Positions 22,661 to 32,714 of a stretch of 64,000 bases of DNA are shown here, in pieces (within the stretch, counting starts at the first letter, position 1; every line of letters begins with the position of its first letter). The notes beneath the pieces were generated by a model that ran no database searches, was not told where the DNA came from, and worked only from the letters and a program-made list of their open reading frames with translations. Position numbers and translations under genes: made by a program. Origin of the DNA: Callorhinus ursinus. Lineage: Eukaryota > Chordata > Mammalia > Carnivora > Otariidae. The stretch spans positions 1,516,805-1,580,804 of the forward strand of contig NW_020313045.1 in assembly GCF_003265705.1 (NCBI RefSeq), in the 5' to 3' direction.

Positions 22661-22760
22661 CCAACGTGGCACCCAAGTGTCTGTCCTCTCGTCTCCTAGA
22701 TGGTGAGCTCCTCTAGGGCGGGAATCCCGCCCCACCCCACTCATTCCTTCCCCGCTCTCC
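22661..22760 (+). mobile_element. L2 fragment
   Basis: TGTCCTCTCGTCTCCTAGAT followed by GGTGAGCTCCTCTAGGGCGG resembles the L2 segment before its 3' terminus. Confidence 0.45.
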
Positions 22761-22789
22761 CCGCACACTGATAAGAACAACTCCACCTC

Positions 22790-23005
22790 TAGCTGCAGGG
22801 GTGGGGGCACATGACCCAAATCTGGCCAATCAGAACACCCCATTCCCGGGCTTCATGATGGACATGTGACCTGCGCGGGGCCAATGAGGGCCCCCGGGTG
22901 GAATTACCGGAAGAGATCCTGGCTGGTCAGATCCCAGGGCATTGTGGGGCGGGTGGCAAGCGTTGTCTTTGTCCGTGGAAGCTCAGATGTTAAACTTGTC
23001 GAAAC
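22790..23005 (+). mobile_element. Fragment of interspersed repeat family A
   Basis: Shows GGGGCACATGACCCAAATC, TGGCCAATCAGAAC and GGGGCCAATGAGGGC in the same order as the 3.0 kb and 50.6 kb copies. Diverged. Confidence 0.45.
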
Positions 23006-23074
23006 CTCCTTTGTGATAAAAAGTGGAGAAGGAGAAAATTTGCAATTACACACATCACAAGTCCTCTCGGGGAA

Positions 23075-23190
23075 TAATAATTAGTACAATAATGATTGTA
23101 TTTTATTGAGCATTTATTATGTGCCAAGCTCCCGTGTTTCCTCCGCCGTAACTCACACTGTGTAACATTTGAACAACTCTGAAGTCATCA
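23075..23190 (-). mobile_element. MIR 3' fragment, antisense
   Basis: TTTTATTGAGCATTTATTAT followed by GTGCCAAGCTCCCGTG is the antisense MIR 3' end; the remainder decays quickly. Confidence 0.55.
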
Positions 23191-25385
23191 CACATCTTTC
23201 AACGGATGGCTTCTTACAATTGCTTCCAGCCAAGCAGTGGTCATGACCTGGTTGTGACTGCCTTAACCGACACATCCCACTTCCATTTTTTATGAATGCC
23301 AGCTATGGGCGATATATGGTGAACATCTACGTCTAAACAAAACTCCCAAAAACTTCTTCAACAGAAATTCCAAATGATAAGAAAGCTTTGGGATATGGTT
23401 TAAGCAATGTTGCATCTCAGAACTGAGAGCATCTCAATTTCTACAAAATCCTGGATTTCCTTATTTGCATTCAGGTGAGTACTATTTCACATTTAACAAA
23501 CCAATGCTTGGGGAAGTTGGCTAATGACTCAGACCCACCACCAAGTACCAAGGGCTGAACCAGTGTGTAGAAAGCACAGAACACAGGGCCAAATAAGATC
23601 GGTTCAAAACCTAAATCATAATAAACAGACTGCTCTTTGGGCTAAAATTTCAAATTTGCAGGCACTGGCAGAGATCACCTTTTCTTATTCCTTTCTTGAA
23701 AAACAAATTCTTTTCTGTCCTTCCCCAAATCCAAACCTCCCCCCACCCCCGGCGTTGCCATGTCAGATAATGCCATGTCAGTGCAGCAGTATTATGAAAA
23801 AGTTACTTGTAATCTACAGGATTAGACCAAATCTATGTTCCCAGTCTGCTGTCTCTCGACCAGAAAATTGATACCAGGGACTTCCAGAGCTGAAAAAGAC
23901 GAGTGAGCTCCTTTAAAACAACCAAGGACGCAGTTGAAATGATGTGGCAACAATTAGACTACGCTTTCCTTTGGGAAAACGTCCCTCAGCCGGTTTCAGC
24001 CAAATGTCCAGGTCATTTCGGACAATTTTTCAGCACAACGCCCCCTTCCCAAATTTTTATAAATTAGAACCGTCCAATTTGGCTTCAGAGTTTGCTTGGT
24101 GGTGGGGAGGAGAGTTTCATTCTGGAATAAATTGTACCGAGGAAAGAAGGGTCTTAGTGCAGACACAGCTTGCTGATGGAATATAGGCAAATGGGGGCAC
24201 GGGGAGGCTTGCCTTCAGAGGCTGCTTTGAAAACTGGCTTTCATGTGAATATCAGACGCTTTATTGCCTTGACTCGGGTGACCTCATCTACCAGAATGAA
24301 GTCATCCATCCCGCCAGGGAAGACAAACCTTCGTTCCAGAGAATCAATCAGGTCCATCAAGGGCCCCGCTTACCCCCTTATCTGCAACCAGGGAGCGAGT
24401 GCAGCTTTATAAACCTCACAGGCCCCAGAGAGCCCCCCACCCCTGTTCTGCACATTCCACTAAATCAAAAAGGAACCCAAAGACCCCCGAAGCGCCCACT
24501 TGCTACTGGGTAATCACGGCTTGACATCATTTCTGACTCTGGGGATTGTTTCAAATCGAAGTATTTCTTGAGAACAAAACCATGGCATTCCGGGGAACTT
24601 TGGGGGTTTCTCTTGCTTGTTATTAAACTATTAACTCCTGCCAGATAGGAATGCCAGGCACATAATTGCTTGCCTAGCCTTTTCATCCCGGGCTATTGCA
24701 CAACCCATAAACAGTCCAATTAGGAAACCAATTAAAATGAGAAAGAAGCTTCCTGAATCACCCAGTAGTTGAGGCAACGCTGTCTTTTCGTTGTCGACCA
24801 GTGAAAGGTTTTTATTGCACGTGCTGAAGAGGCCAGCGGAGGAAGGGAAAGCAGGCTGCCCACGGGCTGAGCTTCATGGGGGAGGGGGGGTTGGACGCCC
24901 CGAAACGCTCTGCGGGACTACTAGCTGGGTGTCAGGGGAGAAGGAAGCTCTGCCTCACTCACTGGGAGCAAGCCAGAAAGCACAAATAAAAACTCAGACC
25001 TGCACCGTGAAGCGTACTCTCAATTGGCCGCAAGAGATCTGGTGAATATGTACGTTTTCAGAAAGTAGATTCTTTCCCTAGGAAACGGGGCCGCCTGCCT
25101 TGTATTTCTGGAAGCCTCTCCCGGACATTTCAGTTACTAGATCCTTCCACAAGGCATCCCTCCGTGTGGTGGCAGGGTCCTCATGCTAGCAAGGAAGAAG
25201 CTGACCTTGGCCAAGGTCACATACCTCTTCCTTTATCTGTGCAAGAGACATGTATTGTTGGCCGACGCTGTGCGGTGGACACTGCTAGGCCCTCAGGATC
25301 CAAAGGGTAAAGACAACAGAGTCCTGCCTCCACCGACCAGGCTACTCGGCCAAAAAACATCCTGTCATTTCTCCCTGGGCTCCCG
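23191..25385. other. Single-copy-looking sequence, about 2.2 kb, no repeat recognised
   Basis: Long stretch without recognisable transposons. It contains several CAATTA/ATTAGG motifs (24.7 kb), a C-rich patch near 23740 and a G-rich patch near 24880. Candidate conserved noncoding DNA at 23.94-24.80 kb on texture only. No exon with convincing splice sites seen. Confidence 0.3.
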
Positions 25386-25472
25386 TGGCACCTTGGACAC
25401 ACCTTTAGTTTAAGCCTCTGGCTTTAAAACTAATCCCAGTGCACGGCACACAGTAGGTGCTCAAACAGGGGG
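25386..25472 (+). mobile_element. L2/MIR 3' end fragment
   Basis: Ends AATCCCAGTGCACGGCACAC AGTAGGTGCTCAAACAGG, the typical terminal motif of L2 or MIR. Confidence 0.5.
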
Positions 25473-25849
25473 ATGGTGGAAGGGTCCAGACTCGAGCCTC
25501 TGCTCTTCCCACTAGACCCTCAGGATTCAAGGGTCCTCGAGGCGACGGCCCTGCTTACTGATACCTTTTCCCAACGTGCGCGTGAGCATATGCGTGTGTG
25601 CCTGCATTTGCAGGAGATAGAGTTAATAAATGGGACTTCCTTGTTCTCCAGGGCATCGGGGCCTCTATGAATTATTGAAGCCACTTGGAACTCCACTTGC
25701 AAAGTTGGCTTTGTTCCTTGCTGCTGATAGAATTAAAAGGAATGCAGATGGGGCGTGCAACAGGGCAGCAAGTTGCTGAAATGCGGAGGGGTGGCCCTGC
25801 ATTCCGTGATGGCACCAACTTCATCCTCTCTTCTTTCCGAGAGACTTTG

Positions 25850-25990
25850 CCATGCCTTCTTTCTCCCTGCCTGGATTCTGAGCTCCTTAAAAACCAAGCA
25901 CCGGGCCTCTTCACTGCTGAGGCCCTCACAACCCCTGGCTCAGGGTCGGCCCTGAGGTGGCCCCTCGCTGTATCAGGGACAGGTGAGCCT
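25850..25990 (+). mobile_element. L2 3' fragment
   Basis: CTGCCTGGATTCTGAGCTCC, TTAAAAACCAAGCACCGGG and CAACCCCTGGCTCAGG follow the L2 3' end order. Diverged. Confidence 0.45.
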
Positions 25991-26121
25991 CCCTTTCTTG
26001 AATGTCTCTGACTTTCTCCCCCAGGAGTCCCTTTTTTGAACCTATAACGTCTGGGCCCATTTCATTTCAATTCTAAACTAGGTGGTGGCTTCAGGACCAG
26101 GCTTTGAGTTTGTAACTTCAG

Positions 26122-26332
26122 CAAGATTGTATAAAAAGAACGGAGTCTCGTCTCAGTTCCTCCAGTAAAGTCATGTGAGCAAGTCCCTTGATCTCCTGTA
26201 GCTTCTGCCTCCTCATCTGTAAACCCTGTGATAAGAGTACCTGAGTCCGGGTTGTTGGAGGATTGAATGAGTTAATGCCTGGCCAGGGGCTCAGAAGGGG
26301 GCGTGGCGCGTGGCAGGTGCTACACTGTGTAA
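26122..26332 (+). mobile_element. MIR SINE
   Basis: GTCATGTGAGCAAGTCCCTT, TTCTGCCTCCTCATCTGTAA, TTGTTGGAGGATTGAATGAG, then a GC-rich 3' end with GGCAGGTGCTACAC. Confidence 0.7.
26287..26304 (+). promoter_or_regulatory. Weak CTCF-like motif inside a MIR
   Basis: GGGCTCAGAAGGGGGCGTGG contains an AGAAGGGGGCG core similar to the CTCF consensus. Motif resemblance only, in a decayed MIR 3' region. Confidence 0.25.
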
Positions 26333-26654
26333 GCTGCTCGGGGTTTCTGTGCTGCGGGTGTTCGTCCAAGCTGTTGGCTTTCTCCTGGGGAGACTAGCCC
26401 CGGAGGGCGCGGGGCTGCTCGTGCCTCTTTGGGGGATGCTGATAGCAACACTAGTTGTAAGGGGCCTCGGGAGACTTCCCGGGCTCCCAGCATCCATGCT
26501 TGAAAGGTTGGTTTCCAGGGATTGGGCACTTGGTATATGCGTAAGCGCCATACTTTGCGTTTTCACATGTCCTATCTCATTTAGTAAAAAGAACAGCCTT
26601 GGCAGAAATTTCTGGTGACCAGAAGCCCCCTATGTCATAAGGTCTCAGCTAAGA

Positions 26655-26862
26655 GGTAGCACTGCAGCGTGGTTCAGCATATGGACAAATCATGTTTGAA
26701 TCCCAGCTCTATAGCTTAGATGTATTATGTGAACTCTCTCTCTGCCTTACTTTCTCCATCCATAAAATGGGGAATAACAATAGTGCTTCGCATACGGGGT
26801 TTTATGCAGATTAAGCGAGGGAATATTGTTAAGGCTCCTTGAAGAGTGTCTACTGTATAAAA
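26655..26862 (+). mobile_element. MIR SINE
   Basis: GTTTGAATCCCAGCTCTATA, TATTATGTGAACTCTC, TCCATCCATAAAATGGGG, AATAACAATAGTGCTTCGC, then CAGATTAAGCGAGGG. Confidence 0.75.
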
Positions 26863-27030
26863 CCCTATATAGGATGGTGGTGAAGCAACTCCACTTCTAG
26901 GACGACTCAGTGTCAGAAAGTTCTCCCTCCTACTCATCTCAAATCCATATTCACTCCTCATTGGAGTCAAGCAATGGCCCTGTGTTTGGAAAGTCTTCAG
27001 TCTTGTGCCTGTGATCACTGAGGTGGGTTC
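26863..27030. other. Unassigned sequence
   Basis: Nothing recognised. Confidence 0.4.
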
Positions 27031-27034
27031 CCTA

Positions 27035-27115
27035 GCCAGGCTGCCTTGGGAAGTTACTTCTATTGTCCGAGCCTTATGATTCCTCGTCTATTAAATGGGT
27101 GCAGTCACCCAAGTG
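27035..27115 (+). mobile_element. MIR fragment
   Basis: GCTGCCTTGGGAAGTTACTT and TTCCTCGTCTATTAAATGGG are the MIR core; the rest is lost. Confidence 0.55.
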
Positions 27116-27289
27116 CCGCTTAGCTTCCAGGAGTTCATCGCGAACTCAGTGGTGACAGACCCTGTTTGGGCCAGGCTCCTGTGAACCAGGACATGAATTC
27201 ACACTAACCAGGAGGTGTGCAGCAAGCAGCAATCTGTGCATGTCACATCACAAGGATCGGGCTCGCTGGCAGGAGGCCTGGAAACTTTA

Positions 27290-27455
27290 GACTGATCCAG
27301 AGCAGCCAGGACGATCTTTCCAAAGCACAAATTTGATGACGTCTGTCCCCAGCCTTCATCACTTGTCATGAGTCATTCCCTTTTCTTTTCCTGCCTCATT
27401 TTCCTTCATTCCCTGCTCTCCCAGCCCCACCCTGACCCACCCGGATTTGCTTAAT
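27290..27455 (+). mobile_element. L2 fragment
   Basis: GACGATCTTTCCAAAGCACA, AATTTGATGACGTCTGTCCC and CAGCCTTCATCACTTG match the 5' part of common L2 relics. Confidence 0.55.
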
Positions 27456-27475
27456 TTGCCATGTTCTGTCTGGAG

Positions 27476-27693
27476 CAGTGCTTGTCAAATGGGGGCGCGT
27501 GTGATCCCCCCAATCGGGGGACATGTAATAAATGTCTAGAAACATTTTTGATTGTCACTACTCAGGGAGGGAGTGGCACTGACACCTAATGGGTAGAAGA
27601 GGCCAGAGATACTGCTCAACATCCTACAGGGCACAGTCCGAAACAAAGTATTATGGAGGCCAAGGTCAATGGTGCCAGGGTTGAGACACTCTA
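27476..27693 (+). mobile_element. hAT-type nonautonomous DNA transposon
   Basis: Full-length element between imperfect inverted ends CAGTGCTTGTCAAA and GTTGAGACACTCTAG. Interior landmarks: GGGGGACATGTAATAAATGT, AACATTTTTGATTGTCAC, ACACCTAATGGGTAGAAG, ACTGCTCAACATCCTACAGG. A second copy in the opposite orientation lies at 39594-39797. Confidence 0.8.
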
Positions 27694-27749
27694 GGCTAGA
27701 TTCTACCTTTCCAGAGAATACTTGCCACCAGCCATCCACCCACATGTGC

Positions 27750-28050
27750 CTACTTGTATCAGTCAGGATAGACTCGGTTATAATGCAATAACACACACTC
27801 CCATATCTTAATGGCTTAGCTCCACAATGTTCATTCCTTACTAATGCTCCATGTCCACCAGGTTGGATAGGGGACTCCGATCCATATCATCTTCACTCTG
27901 GGACCTGGGCGAAGGGAACAGCACCTTTGGAATGTTGCAGATTGCAGTGGCGGGGGAGAGCACATGACAAATTGCTCACTGGGGTCGCTTTTGCTCACCT
28001 TTTATTGGCCAATGCAGACCACATGGCCATGCCTAACCTCAAAGAGGACA
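27750..28050 (+). mobile_element. Ancient LTR-like interspersed repeat (family C, name uncertain)
   Basis: Matches a common mammalian repeat: TATCAGTCAGGATAGACTCG, AATAACACACACTCCC, CATGTCCACCAGGTTGG, CATCTTCACTCTGGGACC, and TTATTGGCCAATGCAGACC followed by CATGGCCATGCC. Confidence 0.6.
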
Positions 28051-28301
28051 GGGGAAGAAAACATAGGGAAAAAGCTCCTTGACATTGGTCTTGGCAATGA
28101 TTTTTTGCATATGACATCAAAAGCACAAGCAATACAAGCAAAAATAAACAAGTGGGACTACATCCAACTAAAAAGCTTCTGCACAGCAAAGAAAACCATC
28201 AAGAAAATGAAGAGGCAGCCCACAGAATGGCAGAAGATATTTGCAAACCATATCTCTGATAAGAGGTTAGTAACTAAAATATATAAGGAACTCATACAAC
28301 T

Positions 28302-28470
28302 TGGGGGCACCTGAGTGACTCAGTAGGTTGGGTGTCTGTCTTCAGCTCGGATCATGATCTCAGGGTCCTGGGATTGAGCCCCACGTTGGGCTCCCTGCTC
28401 AGCGCAGTGGCGGGGGGGGGGTTCTGCCTCTTTCTCTCAAATAAATAAATAAATAAAATCTTTAAAAAAA
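28302..28470 (+). mobile_element. Can-SINE inserted in L1
   Basis: Head GGGGGCACCTGAGTGACTCA, tail CAAATAAATAAATAAATAAA and ATCTTTAAAAAAA, with an internal G9-10 run near 28413. The left duplicated host sequence is AAGGAACTCATACAAC (28285-28300). The right copy is itself split by a further insertion (see 28485-28532). Confidence 0.93.
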
Positions 28471-28484
28471 ATAAAGGAACTCAT

Positions 28485-28532
28485 AATGATGTAATATATG
28501 GTGATTAACATAACAATAAAAAATTAAAAAAA
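28485..28532 (+). mobile_element. Very short (48 bp) 5'-truncated carnivore L1 3' end
   Basis: Sequence AATGATGTAATATATGGTG followed by ATTAACATAACAATAAA and an A-rich tail equals the extreme 3' end of the L1 seen at 61.67 kb. It is bounded by ATAAAGGAACTCAT on both sides (28471-28484 and 28533-28546), a 14-bp perfect TSD. Confidence 0.85.
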
Positions 28533-28940
28533 ATAAAGGAACTCATACAACTCAATAGCAAAAAAAAAAAAAAATCTGATTAAAAAATGGACAAAGGAAC
28601 TGAATAGACATTTTTTTTTTCCAGAAAGACATACAAATGGCCAACAGGTACATGAAAAGCTGTCCAACTCCACTCATAGTCAGGGACATGCAAATCAAAA
28701 TCACAATGAGACATCACTTCACACTCGTTAAAATGGCCATTATCAAAAAGACAAGAGGTAACCAGCATTGGGAAGGATGTAGAAAAGAGGGGATCCTGGT
28801 GCGCTCTCGGTAGGAATGTAATTGGTGCAACCACTATGGAAAACAGTATGGACATCCCCCCAAAATTAAAAATAGAATTACTGTATGGGCCAATAATTCC
28901 ACTTCTAGGTATTTATCTAAGGACATGAAATCACTATCTT

Positions 28941-29132
28941 TTTTTTTTTTTTAAGATTTTATGTATTTGAGAGAGAGTGAGAGAGAGAGCACAAGCAGGG
29001 AGAGTGTCAGGAAGAGGGAGAAGCAGGCTCCCCGCTGAGCATAGAGCCCGACGTGGGACTCGATCCCAGGACCCTGGGATCATGACCCAAGATGAAGGCG
29101 GATGCTTAACCAACTGAGCCACCCAGGTGCCC
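28941..29132 (-). mobile_element. Can-SINE, antisense, in the same L1
   Basis: Antisense SINE with poly(T) start and AGCCACCCAGGTGCCC end. TSD TGAAATCACTATCTT (28926-28940) and TGAAGTCACGATCTT (29133-29147), two mismatches. Confidence 0.95.
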
Positions 29133-29245
29133 TGAAGTCACGATCTTGAAGAACTAGCTCCACCCCATGTTCATTGCAGCATTATTCACAATAGCCAAGA
29201 CATAAAAACAACCTAAGTGTCCATTGCCGGGTGAATGGATACAGA

Positions 29246-29850
29246 AACCGTGAGGACAGTCCAGTGCCTCTGTACCCTCTGCAGGCTGGACCAGCAAGGG
29301 CATGTGAACTCTGTCATTGATGGGCCAGGCCATCTCCTCCTCTAGACTCACCCCATTCCGCCTCCTCTCAGTGCTTCCCAAGTTACAAGCTGACCTCCCT
29401 CCTTTGGTGGACCAATTCCTTTGTTAGATAGGCTCATACCATCTACTGATACGCATCAAACCCCGTTCTTCCTATCCCCTACCCAACCCTGGTGAGGGCT
29501 ACTTTCTAAGGTAACATTTTCAAACTTCCGTCACTTATTTACAACTGTCCCAATTTGGGACATATCTTTGTCCCACTTCCCCTATAATTTAATTGATATA
29601 TTTTTTAACTAAACTCATATGTTCACCTAAATAAATTTATTAATAAATAAGGTCACTTTGGTCCTAAATAGATAGATAGATGCTAGATAGATAGTTATAG
29701 ATCAGTCATTGAGTCATTGGTCCCTTTGGGGAATTCTAGGGAACCACTTAAATCTTTGGAAAACGGATAAGTTAAACATTTATCCTGCCTTTTCTATCTG
29801 GCCTGTATCTCAGGGTATCCACATAGTTGATGAAGAACTTTTTCCGAATA
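29246..29850. other. Unassigned sequence with a short GATA patch
   Basis: A small (GATA)-like tract occurs at about 29667-29697 (AGATAGATAGATGC, AGATAGATAG). Otherwise nothing recognised. Confidence 0.4.
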
Positions 29851-30187
29851 GAAGTTTTCTAGCTAATAAATAAAGAAGGAATGTTGAAAGTGGAACATCA
29901 CTGTTTTGCGAGACTTCATGAATCAATGGATCTAGGCAATAAACATCAATGAGTAGTAATGTCATGGAAAGAGAACGGATATTCTGTACTTCCTAATGAA
30001 AGAACACAACACTATCAATGAAATGACTTTGCAAGAACATATTGAACTTGAATCTGTCGAGCTTCTAGACCTAACTACCAATTTACAGAATACACAAGGG
30101 ACAGTGGACTTATCAAGTGACCCATAGGATGCAATCAGTAGATCTAAATTATGGAAGACTCTACAAAACAAATGACCTGGCTTCTTT

Positions 30188-30386
30188 AAAAAAAAAAAAT
30201 AGAAAGAAAGAAAGATTTTATTTATTTATTTGAGAGAGAGAGAGAGAACTAGCAGAGGGAGTGGGAGAGGGAGAAGCAGACTCTCCTCTGAGTACGGAGC
30301 CTGATGTGGGGCTCGATCCCAGGATCCTGAGATCATGACCTGAGCCAAAGTCAGAGGCTTAACCAACTGAGCCACCCAGATGCCCC
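30188..30386 (-). mobile_element. Can-SINE, antisense
   Basis: Antisense SINE: AAAGATTTTATTTATTTATT, GAGAGAGAGAGAGAGAAC, GAGATCATGACCTGAGCC, ACTGAGCCACCCAGATGCCC. Flanks share CTGGCTTCTTT and CTGGCCTCACTTCTTT, a decayed TSD. Confidence 0.93.
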
Positions 30387-30830
30387 TGGCCTCACTTCTT
30401 TAACACAACCATATCCTCCCCCAAAAAACCTGCAAGTGAAAAAGAGAGATGGGAAAAAAAACCTAAAGGTTAAAAGAGACTGACATGACACAGAAAATGA
30501 CAAGGAATGGGCCTCATTTGGATCTTGACTCAAACAAATTGGGTAAAGGTGAGCACTTGCCTGGTGATGTGATGATATTGATAGTAACTATTGTTAATTT
30601 TTTAGATGTGATAATGATGTTATGATTATATTTTTAAAAGTCCTTATATTTGGGGGAAACACACCAAAATACTTCCAGATGGAAGGACATGCCATTCTGC
30701 ATGGGCTTTGAAGTAACGGGGCAGGAAGAGAGGAGGTGGCCCGGGGGCGGATGGAGGAGGAAGAGGAAGCTGGGGCCAAATGTCAGTGATGCCAAAGCTG
30801 AGATGCATTCTATTATTCTCTTTACTTTTA

Positions 30831-31033
30831 TTTATTTTTTAATTTTTTTAAAGATTTTATTTATTTGACAGAGAGAGACACAGCAAGAGAGGGAATGCAA
30901 GCAGGGGGAGTGGGAGAGGGAGAAGCAGGCTTCCCGCAGAGCAGGGAGCCCGATGCGGGGCTCGATCCCAGGACCCTGGGGTCACAACCTGAGCCGAAGG
31001 CAGACGCTTAACAACTGAGCCACCCAGGCACCC
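30831..31033 (-). mobile_element. Can-SINE, antisense, with perfect TSD
   Basis: Antisense copy ending AGCCACCCAGGCACCC. TSD CTCTTTACTTTTA at 30818-30830 and 31034-31046 is identical, suggesting a younger insertion than its neighbour at 30.2 kb. Confidence 0.95.
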
Positions 31034-31109
31034 CTCTTTACTTTTAAGTATGCTTAAAATTTTCTACAATAAATTTAGAAAAAACCCGGGATGATGTAAG
31101 AGAATGATG

Positions 31110-31245
31110 AGCAGGGTCAGTTGCAGGGAGGAAATCAGGGAAGGCTCTCTGAGAAAATGCATTCAAAACTGGATGACAAGGAGCCAGCTGCAGGAGGATT
31201 CAGCAGAGGAATATTCCAGGGCAGAGGGAACAGCATGAACCATGC
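31110..31245 (+). mobile_element. Fragment of ancient interspersed repeat family D
   Basis: Shows AGGGAAGGCTCTCTGAGAAA and ATTCCAGGGCAGAGGGAACA GCATGAACC, motifs also expected for the element at 36.9-37.8 kb. Confidence 0.5.
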
Positions 31246-32700
31246 CACCAAAATTACTCAACACTGTCTAAGCAATAACCTTGTAAAACTTTGTAAAATG
31301 CCACTTACCCATTTTCTAAATTATATGATCAGTCAAGAGAAGATGTCTAATTAGCAACTGAAAATACTGCTACTTTGAAAATGATGCTAATTTTCATGAG
31401 GGTTTCTTCCCTCCAAGTGGAGATGTGTGTATAAGCCTTATGCTTTGGATTAAAATTTCAAGTGTCTTTTATTTTTTTCAAAATTTTGATTTAAATTATT
31501 TTAATTAAAAAAATTGTAATTGCCTTATTGTCGTTGCTTGCCGTCTGATTCCACCACTGGGATCCTTCTGTGCACCTGCTGGAGTTTCACAAGCTGCCGG
31601 TTCAACAGCCGCATGTCAGTAAATAAAAGGAAAATACAGTTTTTTATATTTGTGAAATATTGCACCAATGCATGTAGTGTAAAATAGCCCAGTATGGTCC
31701 CAGCTGAATAGTAAGAGGGTGATTTATTCCCAAGGCTCTGTTTCCATTTTTGCTGTTTATGATAGCATATCAATGGAGCTTTTTGATTGAATTACCACCT
31801 TGTATTCAGGCTGGGACCATGCATTATTACATATGTAAGTATAAATGTTGATGCAAATGAGTTTTCCTAATGAAATGAGAGGCAGTTTATGTTTCCTTGC
31901 ATAATGGGTGGTTCTGAGGAGCAGATTTATTTTCTAAAAGTGAGTACATGCTTATTTTTCAATTTGTCATCCATTCTTAGCATGAGCACCCCAATAATTC
32001 AGATCTACAGATCTTTAAACTTCCACATGTTAATGTGGATTTTTTTTTTCATTTTTAAAACCGAAATCAATTTCAGTGTGATTTATCATCAGAGAATTGC
32101 CTTATGTAAAATGCTTAAGTGAATGAAGTAATAACTTTAGGCCTATCGGTTAGAGAGAGCAATTTTCAGTTTCTCGGTTCTAAATAAATGGTGAGATCCT
32201 GGGTCACATTTTCATTTTATTCATTACACTGTGTGCTTCAGTTATTACTGAGTTTTGGAATGTCTAGCAGCTTCAAATGAGCCGAATTACTTTTAAATAT
32301 TGCTGAATTTTATTTTATACAATTTGAGTTCCTTGGCAGGGCGTTGCTTGCTATCCTATTAGCCTCTCACCTGAACCAGCTGGTCAAGTCTGGAGTTTAT
32401 TTCACTCTTCATAAATTAGGATACTAATGTTGAGCCGTGGGCTCTCTCTTGGCATATGAAATTACCTGCAGCTTCCTTGCTTTGGAAGGGGATCAAGGAT
32501 CAGCTTAGTAAATACTTGCCTGGTGAGTGCCCAGGGAGAACCAGGTTCAAGAAAGGACAGTGTGGGAGCATTTCTCTCCCACCATTGAGGAGCTGAAGGC
32601 TCAGGTGAGCAGATCCCCGGGATGGAGTTTTCCTGCCAAGCCTTCTACACAAACTGTCAGTTTGGGGATGAATCAGGTGGAGCCCTCCGAGAGCATGATG
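31246..32700. other. AT-rich single-copy-looking block; candidate conserved noncoding DNA
   Basis: About 1.45 kb without recognised repeats. 31.5-32.4 kb carries many TAATTA/TTTTATTT and ATGCAAAT motifs (GATGCAAATGAG near 31849, an octamer-like site). Texture resembles a developmental enhancer region. No exon seen. Confidence 0.3.
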
Positions 32701-32714
32701 GGAGTTCAGGGACA

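Larger units (their letters stand above)
28053..29245 (+). mobile_element. L1 ORF2 3' fragment, split by three later retroposon insertions
   Basis: Sense L1 starting GAAAACATAGGG and reading through the ORF2 C-terminal region (open stretch 27964-28314 includes QAKINKWDYIQLKSFCTAKK). It continues at 28533-28940 and 29148-29245 (TTCATTGCAGCATTATTCAC). It stops before any L1 3' UTR, so the 3' end was deleted. Gaps are explained by a SINE (28302-28470), a 48-bp L1 tail (28485-28532) and an antisense SINE (28941-29132). Confidence 0.88.
29870..31085 (+). mobile_element. Old LINE-like 3' end interrupted by two SINEs
   Basis: The repeat is recognisable from AAAGTGGAACATCACTG at 29887, CTTCTAGACCTAACTACC at 30061, ATGGGCCTCATTTGGATCTT at 30507, TTGTTAATTTTTTAGATG at 30591, GTGATAATGATGTTATGATT, and GTCCTTATATTTGGGG. 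It ends at TAAAATTTTCTACAATAAAT. This looks like an old L1-class 3' end; I am unsure of the subfamily. Confidence 0.55.

Noticed and set aside
28053..28314. Intact-looking L1 ORF2 stretch as evidence for an active L1
   Set aside because: It is a fragment with lost 3' UTR and multiple insertions; it cannot be active.
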